A stretch of DNA of 64,000 bases from Chloroflexota bacterium (GTDB lineage: Bacteria; Chloroflexota; Anaerolineae; Aggregatilineales; Phototrophicaceae), in assembly GCA_013388745.1 (NCBI GenBank), contig JACAER010000050.1:62001-126000 (forward strand). The letters run 5' to 3'. Below the pieces are notes generated by a model. That model was not told where the DNA came from and made no database searches. It worked only from the letters and a program-made list of their open reading frames with translations. The position numbers and the translations under genes are program-made. This document shows positions 1 to 9,070 of the stretch, one piece after another; within the stretch, counting starts at the first letter, position 1, and each line of letters opens with the position of its first letter.

Positions 1-10
1 CTGTCTCCCA

Positions 11-766
11 TCAGGCACTTGAGGGTTGAAACTGCTCAATCGAGTGTAGCGCGATTTGCAGCGCGCGGCTATCGGCCTGCAATTTATAGTGGTCGATATA
101 GTAGGCGTGGACGAGACGCCGCCACAACTCGCGGTCATAAATATCAAGCGCGGTATTGTTTTTGGGCGGGAACATGCCCAGATGCATGGCGTGATAACCG
201 AGCGCTTCGAGCGCGGCGATTTCGTCCGCTGTGCCGGAAAAGCCTTGCAGATCGTGCTGGCCGCTGACATCCGGCGGCTCATAGTAGGTGATGGGGATTT
301 CGACCATGCCGTAGGTCTGGAAGCGTTCCAGCAGACGATCCGAATGCACTTCGCCGCCCATGACGGTGTAGGGCACGCTGCCGAACTGGCGCGCGTCGTC
401 TTGCAGCGCTTCGACCATCGCGTCGAGGATGGCGTGCGCCAGCGGGCGGCCATCGGGCAGCACATAACGCCGCAGCGCAGGATACACGGCGATATCCATG
501 CCCAGCCCGATATTCCAGCGCCGCACATATTCAAAAGCGGCCATCGCAGCGGGTTCGCCTGCTTTTTCGATCAGCCAGACATGGTGGAGGTGGTCGGCGT
601 GCCTGGCGCCGGTCCGTTCGGTGGATTCTTCCAGCCGCGCCACATAATGGGCATACTGCGGCATAAGTTCGATAAAAATGTTGATCATCGCCTGCATACG
701 GCGTACATCATCGCGCGTCAATTCGTAAAATGTTAAATCGCCAAGCTGCTTTTTAATCACCGACAC
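11..766 (-). CDS. putative GNAT-like acetyltransferase
   Basis: About 251 residues. A central stretch (AAMAAFEYVRRWNIGLGMD, then YPALRRYVLPDGRPLAHAIL) resembles the beta4-alpha3 acetyl-CoA region of GNAT N-acetyltransferases: a basic RRYVLPDGRPLA turn followed by a helix. The match is loose and the substrate cannot be named. A GTG start at 766 is chosen because an AAAGGCGGG ribosome-binding site lies just upstream. The frame stays open to 871, but those extra residues look like leader sequence. The gene is divergent from gatB and has no operon partner inside the window. The coding call is good; the family call is an inference. Confidence 0.6.
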   Translation of the reverse strand: MSVIKKQLGDLTFYELTRDDVRRMQAMINIFIELMPQYAHYVARLEESTERTGARHADHLHHVWLIEKAGEPAAMAAFEYVRRWNIGLGMDIAVYPALRRYVLPDGRPLAHAILDAMVEALQDDARQFGSVPYTVMGGEVHSDRLLERFQTYGMVEIPITYYEPPDVSGQHDLQGFSGTADEIAALEALGYHAMHLGMFPPKNNTALDIYDRELWRRLVHAYYIDHYKLQADSRALQIALHSIEQFQPSSA

Positions 767-976
767 TTTTATCCCGCCTTTACTTATTTGCGGTATACGT
801 AACTCATTGTAAGGGAAAGTGCGCCGTTTTAGCAAGCGGGTTGAGCTTTTATTACTGCAAAGATTAGGCACGGCACAACTGAATTCAGACGAATTTCACG
901 AGAGCGATGCGCTGTGGTAAAATCGGCCTGGCAGCGATGGGTATTTTTTACCGTTTTTTAAGGGATAGACGGAGTC

Positions 977-2446
977 ATGACGAGCGTCTGGAAACCGATT
1001 ATCGGGCTGGAGATTCACGCCGAGCTGGAAACGCACAGCAAAATGTTCAGCGCGTGCCCTGTGGTGCTGGAAGGCGAACCCAACACAGCAGTGGACGCCG
1101 TGACGCTGGGGCTGCCGGGCACGCTGCCGGTGATTAACGCGCGCGCTATCGAGATGGCGACGATGGTGGGGCTGGCGCTGCACTGCGACATCCCGCCGCT
1201 GAATCAGTTCGCGCGCAAAAGCTATTTTTACCCCGACCTGCCGAAAGGTTATCAGATCAGCCAGTATGATCGCCCGCTGGCGATCAACGGCTATCTGGAT
1301 ATCGAGGTCACGCCGGAAAAGGGCGAACCGTACAGCAAGCGCATCCGTATCCGCCGCGCGCATCTGGAAGAAGACACCGGCAAGCTGACGCATGTGGACG
1401 CGGCGCACAGCCTGGTGGATTACAACCGCGCCGGCGTGCCGCTGCTGGAAATCGTCACCGAGCCAGACATCAACAGCGCCGAAGAAGCCGAAGCCTTTGT
1501 GCGCCAACTGCGCGCGATTCTGCAATATCTGGGCGTCAACAGCGGCGATATGTCCAAAGGCGTGCTGCGCGCCGAGCCGAATATCAGCGTCATGCGCAGC
1601 GACGACAGCGCTTTTCGCACACGCACGGAAGTGAAAAACCTGAACAGTATCCGCAGCGTGTTCCGCTCGATCAACTACGAAGTGCAGCGGCAGATCAAAC
1701 TGCACGAAAGCGGCGAAGGCGTCAAACAGGCCACCGTGGGTTGGGACGAAAACAAACAAAAAACGTTCATCCAGCGCTACAAAGAACGCGCCGACGAGTA
1801 TCGTTATTTCCCAGAGCCGGATCTGCCCATTGTGGAGATGAGCCGCGCGTATGTGGCTGATGTGCGCGCGCGCCTGCCCGAACTGCCGGACGCCAAACGC
1901 GAGCGTTTCGTCAGCGCGCTGGGGCTGAGCCGCTATGATGCCGGCGTGCTGGTGGCCGAACAGGCCGTAGCGCATTACTATGAGGATGTGCTGGCGGCGG
2001 GGGCAGACGCCAAAGCGGCGGCCAACTGGATTATCGGCAGTTTGTTCGCGCTGATGAACAAAGCAGGCTTTGAACGCGAGCAGATCGCGCAGACCAAAAT
2101 CACGCCGCAGCATTTGGCGGCGCTCATCAAACTGGTGGAGGCGGGCACGCTCAATAAAGGCACGGGCATGACCGTGCTGGAAACGATGTGGCAAAGCGGC
2201 GACGCACCGGAAAAAATTGTCGCCGAAAAAGGGCTGGCGCAGGTCAGCGACAAGAGCGCGATTGCCGCGACAGTGGCCCAGGTGCTCCGCGAAAATGAGG
2301 CGCTGGCGCGCGATTATCTCAACGGCAAAGACAAGCTGTTCATGGCGCTGGTGGGGGCATGCATGAAAGCGCTGCGCGGGCAGGGCAACGCCCAGATTGT
2401 GCGCGAGGTGCTGAGCGAACAGCTTGAAGCGCTGCGCGACGTGTAA
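977..2446 (+). CDS. gatB: Asp-tRNA(Asn)/Glu-tRNA(Gln) amidotransferase subunit B
   Basis: 489 residues, the normal length. GatB is the tRNA-binding kinase/transamidase subunit of GatCAB, which converts Glu-tRNA(Gln) and Asp-tRNA(Asn) to the amides with ammonia supplied by GatA. The N-terminus carries the family signature (IIGLEIHAELETHSKMFSA), followed by the catalytic cradle with EPDINSAEEAEAFVRQLR and NLNSIRSVFRSINYE. The C-terminal third is the helical YqeY-like tRNA-binding domain. An ACGGAG ribosome-binding site precedes the ATG. gatA and gatC are not nearby, so the complex is encoded at dispersed loci, which is common. tRNA-Gln, a probable substrate, is also encoded in this window. Confidence 0.97.
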   Translation: MTSVWKPIIGLEIHAELETHSKMFSACPVVLEGEPNTAVDAVTLGLPGTLPVINARAIEMATMVGLALHCDIPPLNQFARKSYFYPDLPKGYQISQYDRPLAINGYLDIEVTPEKGEPYSKRIRIRRAHLEEDTGKLTHVDAAHSLVDYNRAGVPLLEIVTEPDINSAEEAEAFVRQLRAILQYLGVNSGDMSKGVLRAEPNISVMRSDDSAFRTRTEVKNLNSIRSVFRSINYEVQRQIKLHESGEGVKQATVGWDENKQKTFIQRYKERADEYRYFPEPDLPIVEMSRAYVADVRARLPELPDAKRERFVSALGLSRYDAGVLVAEQAVAHYYEDVLAAGADAKAAANWIIGSLFALMNKAGFEREQIAQTKITPQHLAALIKLVEAGTLNKGTGMTVLETMWQSGDAPEKIVAEKGLAQVSDKSAIAATVAQVLRENEALARDYLNGKDKLFMALVGACMKALRGQGNAQIVREVLSEQLEALRDV

Positions 2447-2568
2447 AGACCCTTGAATCCGAACGGTTAGAGAGAATTCATATCTCCTCAAGGCAGTGGC
2501 TTTAACAGTACGTCATAAAATAAGGTGACATGCTGTGGTTTTAAGCAGCAGCGCTAGTGTGACCGGCT

Positions 2569-3870
2569 ATGAATCACGACATCGACACCTTACCTGCGCG
2601 CCCGGCGCCGGGCCGCGACATTCTGCGGCTGGAGGAATATACTCCGCTGATGTTGGGCGTCCACGCCACCTTGATTTTTGTCTATGGCTTAGAGCTTTCC
2701 CCCGACCTGCTGCGCCTGTGGTTAGGGGGCTGCGCGCTGATTGGTACGGTGTTGTGGGTGCTGAGCCGGCGCGACACGAAGCGGCGTTTTATGGCTTTCC
2801 GGGCGTTTTATCTGGCAGGTCTGGTCTGGGTGGTTACGCTGATGACGGGCGGGACAACCAGCTTTTTCTATATGTGGCACTTCACCATCATGACGATTTA
2901 TGTGCCGCTGCTGGCGGGGCGCTATGCAGCGGTGCTCATCGTGTTCGTGGCCGTCGGGTATATCATGGTATACCCGTTCTCACCGCCGATCGTGCCTTTC
3001 ATCGTGGTGGTTCTGCGCGCGCTGGTGCTGTTGGTGACCGGTTGGTTCGCGTTTCAGGTCACTTTACGCCAACTGCAAAAAAACCAGCAGCATCAGGCGC
3101 TGCGCCAGCAGTTGATCGAAGCGGAGATGGCGCGCCAGCAGTTGGAAAAAGAAAGGGAACTGCTGCGGCACAAAGAACGCTTCATCACGGTGGTTTCGCA
3201 CGAGTTCCGCACGCCGCTGGCGATTATCGAAACCAGCGCCTATCTGCTGGAAAAGCACTATCCGCGCCTGCCCGAAGAACGGCGGGTGAGCCATATCCGC
3301 GAGATACGCCGTCAGGGCGCGCATATGGCACGGCTGCTAAACAGTATTGTCACTGCTGAGCAGCTTATGGCGCACCGGGAGCCTACAGAAACCGCTGCGA
3401 TCGATGTACGGCAGCTTTGTGAGGAAATGATCGCCGAAATGCGCACCGCCGACGCTGAAGCGCATCCGCTTCATGTGACGTTTGAAGGGGCGCTTGAGGC
3501 GTTGGCGTTAAACGCGCAGCACTTGCGTGTGATCCTGTATCACCTGTTGTCGAACGCGCTGAAATATTCGCCAGCAGGCAGCGCGGTGCAGATCATGCTG
3601 CGCCGTGAACCAGCGGCGTTCTTCGTGCAGGTCAGCGACCAGGGCCTGGGCATTCCTGAGCGCGAACAGGTGCGCGTGTTCCAGCCGTTTTTCCGCGCGG
3701 AAAATGTTACCTATATCGGCGGCATTGGATTGGGGCTGGCGCTGGTGTACGCGAGTGTGCAGCAGCAGGGCGGGAGTATCGATTGGCAAAGCGCAGTAGG
3801 GCAGGGCACAGTTTTCACCGTGCGCCTGCCGCTGTCAGGGGGCAAAGTGGAGTCAGGCGTTAGCCGCTGA
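2569..3870 (+). CDS. membrane sensor histidine kinase
   Basis: 433 residues. The first ~165 are hydrophobic, probably six short membrane segments, with no recognisable extracellular sensor domain. A coiled segment rich in Gln, Arg and Glu leads into the HisKA domain, with H-box VVSHEFRTPLAIIETS (phosphoacceptor His). The HATPase_c domain follows: N-box LYHLLSNALKYSP, G1 VSDQGLGIPE and G2 GGIGLGLALVYASV. All catalytic boxes are intact, so it should be an active autokinase. No response regulator is adjacent, so it is an orphan kinase in this window. Its stop codon lies inside the 3' end of the convergent repeat-protein gene (11-nt overlap). Confidence 0.93.
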   Translation: MNHDIDTLPARPAPGRDILRLEEYTPLMLGVHATLIFVYGLELSPDLLRLWLGGCALIGTVLWVLSRRDTKRRFMAFRAFYLAGLVWVVTLMTGGTTSFFYMWHFTIMTIYVPLLAGRYAAVLIVFVAVGYIMVYPFSPPIVPFIVVVLRALVLLVTGWFAFQVTLRQLQKNQQHQALRQQLIEAEMARQQLEKERELLRHKERFITVVSHEFRTPLAIIETSAYLLEKHYPRLPEERRVSHIREIRRQGAHMARLLNSIVTAEQLMAHREPTETAAIDVRQLCEEMIAEMRTADAEAHPLHVTFEGALEALALNAQHLRVILYHLLSNALKYSPAGSAVQIMLRREPAAFFVQVSDQGLGIPEREQVRVFQPFFRAENVTYIGGIGLGLALVYASVQQQGGSIDWQSAVGQGTVFTVRLPLSGGKVESGVSR

Positions 3871-5224
3871 ATGGCCGGTTGACAATTGTATTGGCGGGCA
3901 GTTCCTCCACCGGCTCCGGCGTGATTACCGGTTCGGCGGGCACATCGGGCAGTGGGCCGCACAGGGGTTCATAAAAGAAGCGGAAAGCATAGCTGTTGTC
4001 GGCGGTGTTGGCCTGAAGCTCGCCGCTGGACAGGACATAGAAGGCGGCGCTGGTCGAAAGGCCGATGCGCACATTGCTGGTCGTGGCAAAAGCCTGTTCT
4101 AAACCGCCGCGAATCTGGCCGGGCGTGAGCCGCAGGCTCAAAAGGCCGCGATTCCCGACGACGATGTAAACATCAATACCGCCGCCCACCGCGCAGAACA
4201 CGGCCAGCGGCGCGCCGTAGCCGTTGCCCTGCAAGACCGTAAGAATCTGCGTCAACTGCTCGAAGTTCAGCCAGTTATAGGTGCTGCCGAAAATCGTGAT
4301 TGTGCCGCCAGCGGGGTTGGCCGCGGCGATCTGCTGCGCGATAGCCTGCAATTCCGCCGGGTTGGTCGAAGACAGATCAAACGTCAGGGTATCGAAGCCG
4401 TCGCCGCCATTGATGCCGTCGCCGACAACACTCAAGCCGCGAATGATGACGGTATCGTCGCCGCCGCCCGCGTCGATGTCGCCGACAACCACGCCATTGT
4501 TGGTAATGGTGTCGCTGCCGCTGCTGCTGCCGCCAGAAAGATTATCACCGTAGATGTTGGTGGTGGTGCCGTTGTTGGTGATGGTGTCATTGCCGCTGCT
4601 GTCACCGCTGATGCTGTCGCCGACAATCGTGGTGACAGAGCCGTTGTTGGTGATAGTGTCATTGCCGCTGCTGTCACCGCTGATGCTGTCGCCGTAAATG
4701 CCGAAGTTCACCGCGCCGTTGTTGGTAATGGTGTCGCTGCCGCTGCCGCTGCCGCCGCTGACCGTATCGCCATACATATTGCTGGTCTGGCCGTTGTTGA
4801 CCAGTGTGTCATTGCCGCTGCCGTCGCCGCTGAAGCTGTCGCCAATCAGGGCGCTGGTCTGGCCGTTGTTGACAATCGTATCATTGCCGCTGCCATCGGC
4901 AAAGCTGGCGTCGCCGTACAGGCCGCCGTTGACACTGCCATTGTTGACGATGGTGTCATTGCCGCTGGGGGTCGCGCCAGGGGCATCACCATAAACACTG
5001 TTGGACACCGTGACGCCGGTGTCGATCGTAATGCTGTCGTTGCCTGTTTCGCCGAACACTTCGGTAGCATCCGGGGCGCCAGAAGTCGTGCAGTTGATCA
5101 CATCATCGCCGGGCGTACCATAGTCGCCGGGCACACAGTCGGCCTGCACCGATAAGACCATCGTCAGGAAGGCCGCGCCGAGCAAAAGCAGCAGACTGAT
5201 AATTGCAATGGTTGAGGCGCGCAT
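3860..5224 (-). CDS. secreted GNDT-repeat protein (RTX-like)
   Basis: 454 residues. A Sec signal or anchor (MRASTIAIISLLLLLGAAFL) is followed by about seven tandem repeats of 25-28 residues of the form GNDTI(V/T)NNG-x(6)-(Y/I)GDSxSGDxS (roughly residues 60-245). The array ends in AGGGDDTVIIRG, the Gly-Asp pattern of calcium-binding beta-roll (RTX) repeats. The C-terminal ~200 residues look globular, are Gly/Ala-rich, and end in a Pro/Glu-rich tail. Inference: an exported, possibly Ca-binding structural protein. The DNA across 4500-4970 is correspondingly repetitive. Its TAA stop overlaps the end of the convergent sensor kinase gene. No dedicated secretion system is adjacent. Confidence 0.8.
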   Translation of the reverse strand: MRASTIAIISLLLLLGAAFLTMVLSVQADCVPGDYGTPGDDVINCTTSGAPDATEVFGETGNDSITIDTGVTVSNSVYGDAPGATPSGNDTIVNNGSVNGGLYGDASFADGSGNDTIVNNGQTSALIGDSFSGDGSGNDTLVNNGQTSNMYGDTVSGGSGSGSDTITNNGAVNFGIYGDSISGDSSGNDTITNNGSVTTIVGDSISGDSSGNDTITNNGTTTNIYGDNLSGGSSSGSDTITNNGVVVGDIDAGGGDDTVIIRGLSVVGDGINGGDGFDTLTFDLSSTNPAELQAIAQQIAAANPAGGTITIFGSTYNWLNFEQLTQILTVLQGNGYGAPLAVFCAVGGGIDVYIVVGNRGLLSLRLTPGQIRGGLEQAFATTSNVRIGLSTSAAFYVLSSGELQANTADNSYAFRFFYEPLCGPLPDVPAEPVITPEPVEELPANTIVNRPFSG

Positions 5225-5403
5225 AAAATTTCCAATTCATCCATAAAAACCCGTTAACTTAGTTATAGCGCAATTGGGGGCGCCTAGGCATGACAACAAA
5301 CATTACATACAATATTTTAACCAGTGCTGGCTTGTCGTTGGCAAAAGGTTGGAAAGGGATTGGGGGCAGCGCGCGAGGTGGCCGCCCCCGTTGGAGAAGA
5401 CGC

Positions 5404-5757
5404 CTAACGCGCAAAATCACGATTGGCAAAGATGCGGATGATGTAGACCAGCAGCACCGCGCCGATGATGCCGGTGATGATCGCGCCGATCAGCCCGCCC
5501 AGATTCACGCCGAACAGCCCCAGAATGAAGTTGCCGACGAAGCCGCCGAGCAGCCCCATCAGAATGTCGCCGAGCGTACCGAAACTGCGCCCGCGCACCA
5601 GTTTGCCGGCGGCAAAGCCGATCACCATCCAGATCGCTAACATAATCAGCAGGCCGAGCAGCCCGCCGGCCAGATTGAGCAGCGGCGGCACAACCACTAA
5701 TGCGCCGACCACCGCAAAGCCGATCAAGACCAGATTAGCGACACCCAATTTTCCCAT
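5404..5757 (-). CDS. GlsB/YeaQ/YmgE-type (transglycosylase-associated) membrane protein
   Basis: 117 residues, four or five very hydrophobic Gly-rich segments. The stretch GFAAGKLVRGRSFGTLGDIL followed by a GLLGGFVGNFILGLFGV segment is the hallmark of the small YeaQ/YmgE/GlsB family. In E. coli and enterococci these are stress-associated membrane proteins of unknown biochemical function. This version is about 30 residues longer than the usual ~85, with an extra N-terminal segment. GAGGAG ten bases before the ATG supports the start. Confidence 0.85.
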   Translation of the reverse strand: MGKLGVANLVLIGFAVVGALVVVPPLLNLAGGLLGLLIMLAIWMVIGFAAGKLVRGRSFGTLGDILMGLLGGFVGNFILGLFGVNLGGLIGAIITGIIGAVLLVYIIRIFANRDFAR

Positions 5758-5824
5758 GACTGTTGCTCCTCACTATGCCTGTCTATCAGAAAATACGCAG
5801 CGCAGGTGGCAAAGGTTGCGGGAC

Positions 5825-5857
5825 AAAAAACAAGCTGGAGGAAACCGCTCCAGCTTG
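5825..5857 (-). terminator. Rho-independent terminator after tRNA-Cys
   Basis: On the minus strand a perfect 10-bp stem (CAAGCTGGAG / CTCCAGCTTG) with a 7-nt loop is followed directly by TTTTTTG. It starts 11 nt beyond the 3' end of tRNA-Cys, so it most simply ends that transcript. Confidence 0.93.
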
Positions 5858-5867
5858 TTCAGCGGAT

Positions 5868-5938
5868 AGGCGACGACCAGACTCGAACTGGTGATCAGAC
5901 TTTTGCAGAGTCTTGCCTTGCCACTTGGCCACGTCGCC
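5868..5938 (-). tRNA. tRNA-Cys (anticodon GCA)
   Basis: A 71-nt cloverleaf with a 7-bp acceptor stem GGCGACG/CGTCGCC and an anticodon arm GACTC-TGCAAAA-GTC giving anticodon GCA. The T-loop is TTCGAGT, and the discriminator U73 is typical of bacterial tRNA-Cys. CCA is not encoded. This is the tRNA that the cysteine leader 3 kb away would sense when it is uncharged. Confidence 0.97.
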
Positions 5939-5948
5939 ATCTAAGCAA

Positions 5949-5977
5949 ATTATAAAGGCACAGGTGGGCGCTGGCAA
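5949..5977 (-). promoter_or_regulatory. sigma70-type promoter of tRNA-Cys
   Basis: On the minus strand TTGCCA, a 17-nt spacer and a perfect TATAAT. The predicted start of transcription falls only a few bases before the mature tRNA 5' end. Confidence 0.8.
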
Positions 5978-6146
5978 GTCTGAATGCGACCAGCACAGTC
6001 CGGCTTCCAACGCAGACCTCAGCGCTGCATGGGCACGCTCTTGTGATCGTTTTTTCAGATCATCCGATTAGGACGGCGCATGGCAAGACTTCCTGGCCTT
6101 GTTTCTCGCGTTCTTCTATTCTGTCTCTTTACCCTTGATCTGAAAT

Positions 6147-6788
6147 TCACCTGTTGGTCATCAACAACAGCACGGCGACAAAATGCAGCGCGCTGCCGCC
6201 CAACACGAACAGATGCCAGAGTTCATGAAATCCAAAGTGCCGGTGGAAATTGGGTTTTTTCAGGGCGAAAATCACTGCCCCCACGCTGTAGGTCACGCCG
6301 CCGCCAATAACCAGCCACAGAATAGGCGCGGGCAGCATATGCAGCGCCTGCGGGAACAGCACCACTGCCAGCCAGCCCATCGCTACATATGAGAGGGTGG
6401 ACAGGTGATGTTCTTTGTTATACAGGAACAGCTTATAGAGCACGCCGGCCAGCGCCAGCGCCCAGATCAGGCTGAGGATGCTCCAGCGCCAGGCTTCGCT
6501 GGTCAGCACGTTGTAACAGAAGGGTGTGTACGTGCCGGCGATCATAATATAAATCGAAGCGTGATCGGCGCGCGTCAACCACTTGCGCACCGGCAGCGAA
6601 CACTGTGTCAGGTGCAGCACAGTGCTGGCCGAAAAACACAGAATCATGCTGACACCGTAGACGATGACCGTCACCAGCTTGGCCGTGTTATCCCAGGTAA
6701 GTGTCATCAGCCAGACCAGACCGAGCGCCGCCAGCAGCGCGCCCGCCAGATGCGTGAACCCATTCACTGGCTCGTAAAAGCGTGACAT
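6147..6788 (-). CDS. hemolysin III / PAQR family membrane protein
   Basis: 213 residues, about seven transmembrane helices. It starts with the typical YEPVNGFTHLAGALLA. The zinc-site signature of the PAQR/CREST superfamily is complete: Ser and His in SASTVLHLT, Asp in RADHASIYIMIAGTYTPF, and the C-terminal HELWHLF/ALHF His pair. Bacterial members (YqfA/Hly-III) are inner-membrane proteins; the hemolytic activity of the founding member is not a safe guide to function here. A ribosome-binding site AGGAG precedes the ATG. Monocistronic, and followed on the same strand by the tRNA-Cys promoter. Confidence 0.93.
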   Translation of the reverse strand: MSRFYEPVNGFTHLAGALLAALGLVWLMTLTWDNTAKLVTVIVYGVSMILCFSASTVLHLTQCSLPVRKWLTRADHASIYIMIAGTYTPFCYNVLTSEAWRWSILSLIWALALAGVLYKLFLYNKEHHLSTLSYVAMGWLAVVLFPQALHMLPAPILWLVIGGGVTYSVGAVIFALKKPNFHRHFGFHELWHLFVLGGSALHFVAVLLLMTNR

Positions 6789-6935
6789 GGCCGTGACTCC
6801 TAATCTATACGAACGATTTTGCAGCGACAGGCAGACCAGTGCAGAAGGGAAAAGGATCGTCGGCTCGCATTTTTCATTGTAATGCCCATTTCAGCGCTGG
6901 CAAGCCATTGCTGCGAAAACGCTCATTTTTGACTG

Positions 6936-6963
6936 GGGGCGGTTTGGAGGGGGAAACTGCCCC
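6936..6963. repeat. 10-bp inverted repeat downstream of etfA
   Basis: GGGGCGGTTT and AAACTGCCCC form a 10-bp stem (one G-T) with an 8-nt purine loop in the 255-nt gap between etfA and the hemolysin III gene. There is no T-run on either strand, so it is not a standard intrinsic terminator. It could stabilise the 3' end of the etfBA mRNA. Confidence 0.45.
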
Positions 6964-7043
6964 TCTCCCGCGCACAAAAGGTCGCCGGAGAGGGCAGCGG
7001 TCGCGTGCAGTGGTTGCTTGCAGCGGTCACTTGCAGCGGGGTG

Positions 7044-8078
7044 TTATTTGCCCAATTTTTTCTTAAATTCGGCAGTCAGCGCCGGCACAATCTGGTAGAG
7101 ATCGCCCACCAGCCCGTAGCGCGCCATCTTGAAGATCGGCGATTCGGCGTCTTTGTTGATGGCCACGATCACCTTGCTGCCGCGCATCCCGGCCTGATGC
7201 TGGATCGCGCCGGAAATGCCACAGGCGATATACAGGTCAGGCGTGACGGTTTTGCCCGTCTGCCCCACCTGATGTGCGTAGGGAATATAGCCAGCGTCCA
7301 CAGCCGCGCGGCTGGCGCCCAGCGCCGCTCCCAGCACTTCGGTCAGGGGCTTGAGTACGGTGTCGAAGCCGTCTTTGGCTTTCCATACCGCGGCGGCATC
7401 CCCCGAAACGCCCGCTGGCGCGTCTTTCGGGTTGTTGGCCATGCCGCGCCCGCCGGAGACGATAATCGCCGCGTCGGTCAGGTTGACGACGCCGACTTCT
7501 TCTTCGAAGCTTTCGACTTTGCTGACAATCTGGTCTTCGCTCAGCGCCGGCGCAACGCTGCTGACCTGGGCGCTGCCGCCGCTCATGTTGGACTTAAAGG
7601 CGCGCCCGCGAATGGTGATGAACGTCGTGCCGCCGGCTATGCTGGCCGCTTCGCTCAACAGCTTGCCCGCGTACACCGGACGCACGACTTTCACCGTTTC
7701 GCCGTCCAGACTCAATTCCGTGACTTCCGAGAGCAGGCCAGAATCGGTATCTGCCGCCGACGCGGAGAGCAGTTCGCGGCCACGACTCGTACTCACCGCA
7801 AGCACGACCTTGGGCGCTTGTTCTTTCACGAGCTTGCTTAAGAGCGCGGCATAGGCTTCCAGCCGGAATTCCTTGAGTGTGGCATCATCGCACACCAGCG
7901 CCTGATTCGCGCCGTACTGCCCGGCTTCCTGCGCCACGGCGTTGGCGTTTTCGCCGAAGACCAGCGCCACCAGCGGCGTTTGCAGCCCATCGGCCAGCAT
8001 GCGCCCGGCGCCCAACGCTTCCCAACTGGTGGCGGCGGCTTTGCCTTTAAATGTTTCGACCCAGACAAACACACTCAT
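7044..8078 (-). CDS. etfA: electron transfer flavoprotein alpha subunit
   Basis: 344 residues. The alpha subunit of ETF binds the FAD that collects electrons from acyl-CoA and related dehydrogenases and passes them to ETF:quinone oxidoreductase. The C-terminal FAD domain is clear: VSGGRGM, then SRAAVDAGYIPYAHQVGQTG and PDLYIACGISGAIQHQAGM. ATGA overlap with etfB (8075-8078) indicates translational coupling and 1:1 synthesis. No dehydrogenase or bifurcation partner (fixC/fixX) is adjacent, which favours a housekeeping non-bifurcating ETF, though this is an inference. Confidence 0.97.
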   Translation of the reverse strand: MSVFVWVETFKGKAAATSWEALGAGRMLADGLQTPLVALVFGENANAVAQEAGQYGANQALVCDDATLKEFRLEAYAALLSKLVKEQAPKVVLAVSTSRGRELLSASAADTDSGLLSEVTELSLDGETVKVVRPVYAGKLLSEAASIAGGTTFITIRGRAFKSNMSGGSAQVSSVAPALSEDQIVSKVESFEEEVGVVNLTDAAIIVSGGRGMANNPKDAPAGVSGDAAAVWKAKDGFDTVLKPLTEVLGAALGASRAAVDAGYIPYAHQVGQTGKTVTPDLYIACGISGAIQHQAGMRGSKVIVAINKDAESPIFKMARYGLVGDLYQIVPALTAEFKKKLGK

Positions 8079-8854
8079 AGCACTTTTTCCTTCAACAGTT
8101 GTTCGACCAGGACGGCGGCTTGTTCTTCTGGCGTGCCGGTGATCATCATCGTCTGCACTTCACGTATGGGCAGATTCTTGTAGGCCAGCACTTTGCTGCG
8201 CGCGGCGGGAGCGCTCGCCCCCAGATCGGCCAGCGACCAGACGGGGATGACGGCCTTCGACGCCTTGCGAATCCCCATGAACGAGGGGTAGCGCGGTTCG
8301 TTGATGCCCTTCATGACGCTGATGACAGCGGGCAGTTTGCTGCTGACGATCTGCTTACCCTGTTCCAACATGCGCTCGACCTTGATGGTTTTCGCGCCAT
8401 AATCCACGGCGAGAATTTTGGAGACATAGCTGAGCATTGTCCAACCGAGTTTGCGCGCGATCTGATAGGTGTGCTGATCTGTGCCGACATCCACACTTTC
8501 TTTGCCACAGATGACCAGATCGACATCGCCCAATTTGTGGATGGCGGCGGCGGCGGCGCTGGCATAGGCTAGGCTGTCGCGTTCGTCGAGCGCCGCGTCT
8601 TCGATCCGGTAGGCCTGATCGAAACCGAGCGCCAGACTGTGCTTGAGCGCTTCGTTATGCATCTCTGGGCCGACCGCGATCACGCTGGTTTTGCCGCCCG
8701 CGTTTTTGGCCTGTAGCAGCGCTTCTTCCAGCGCGTATTCATCCCAGGGGTTGACCACCGTAGCGGCATCACCCCACGATACGCTGCCATCGCCTTTGAC
8801 TTCGACTTTGGCGGCGGTATCCGGTGTACTGCGAGTAAACACGACGACGTGCAA
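8075..8854 (-). CDS. etfB: electron transfer flavoprotein beta subunit
   Basis: 259 residues. ETF beta carries the AMP (or second FAD) site and the docking surface for dehydrogenases. Visible features are NPWDEYALEEALLQAK, the DLVICGKESVDVGTDQHTYQ segment near the nucleotide site, and the signature-like VISVMKGINEPRYPSFMGI. The start is a TTG at 8854 placed seven bases after a perfect AAGGAGG. The next ATG (residue 64) would remove conserved sequence. First gene of the etfBA operon. Confidence 0.96.
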   Translation of the reverse strand: MHVVVFTRSTPDTAAKVEVKGDGSVSWGDAATVVNPWDEYALEEALLQAKNAGGKTSVIAVGPEMHNEALKHSLALGFDQAYRIEDAALDERDSLAYASAAAAAIHKLGDVDLVICGKESVDVGTDQHTYQIARKLGWTMLSYVSKILAVDYGAKTIKVERMLEQGKQIVSSKLPAVISVMKGINEPRYPSFMGIRKASKAVIPVWSLADLGASAPAARSKVLAYKNLPIREVQTMMITGTPEEQAAVLVEQLLKEKVL

Positions 8855-9007
8855 GGGGTTTCCTCCTTAACCACATATTCTTTCGTCAGGTGACTGTTTT
8901 TATTTTAGCGTAAGCGCGGCGGAAAATCGAACCGATATTAAGTTACATTTGTCACAATCTCATGTCGCTTCTTCGCAACTTCTCATGTGTGCAGCCTGAC
9001 GCAGTGA

Positions 9008-9036
9008 TTGACAAACGGACGCGAGTACGCTACAGT
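9008..9036 (+). promoter_or_regulatory. sigma70-type promoter of the cysteine leader operon
   Basis: A perfect TTGACA at 9008-9013, a 17-nt spacer and TACAGT at 9031-9036. Transcription should start near 9043, giving a leader of about 220 nt before the cysteine synthase ATG at 9262. Confidence 0.8.
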
Positions 9037-9070
9037 ATGGACATCTGGTAGAGATGTGGTTTGTAAACCA

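Noticed and set aside
896-2491. 531-codon open frame antisense to gatB
   Set aside because: A shadow of GC-rich coding sequence; His/Arg/Ala-rich translation without family features, while gatB on the plus strand is certain.
4500-4970. CRISPR array
   Set aside because: The regular repetition is in-frame coding repetition of the GNDT protein; units are not identical and there are no spacers or cas genes.
6936-6963. Intrinsic terminator of etfBA
   Set aside because: The stem is good but no T-run follows on the minus strand.
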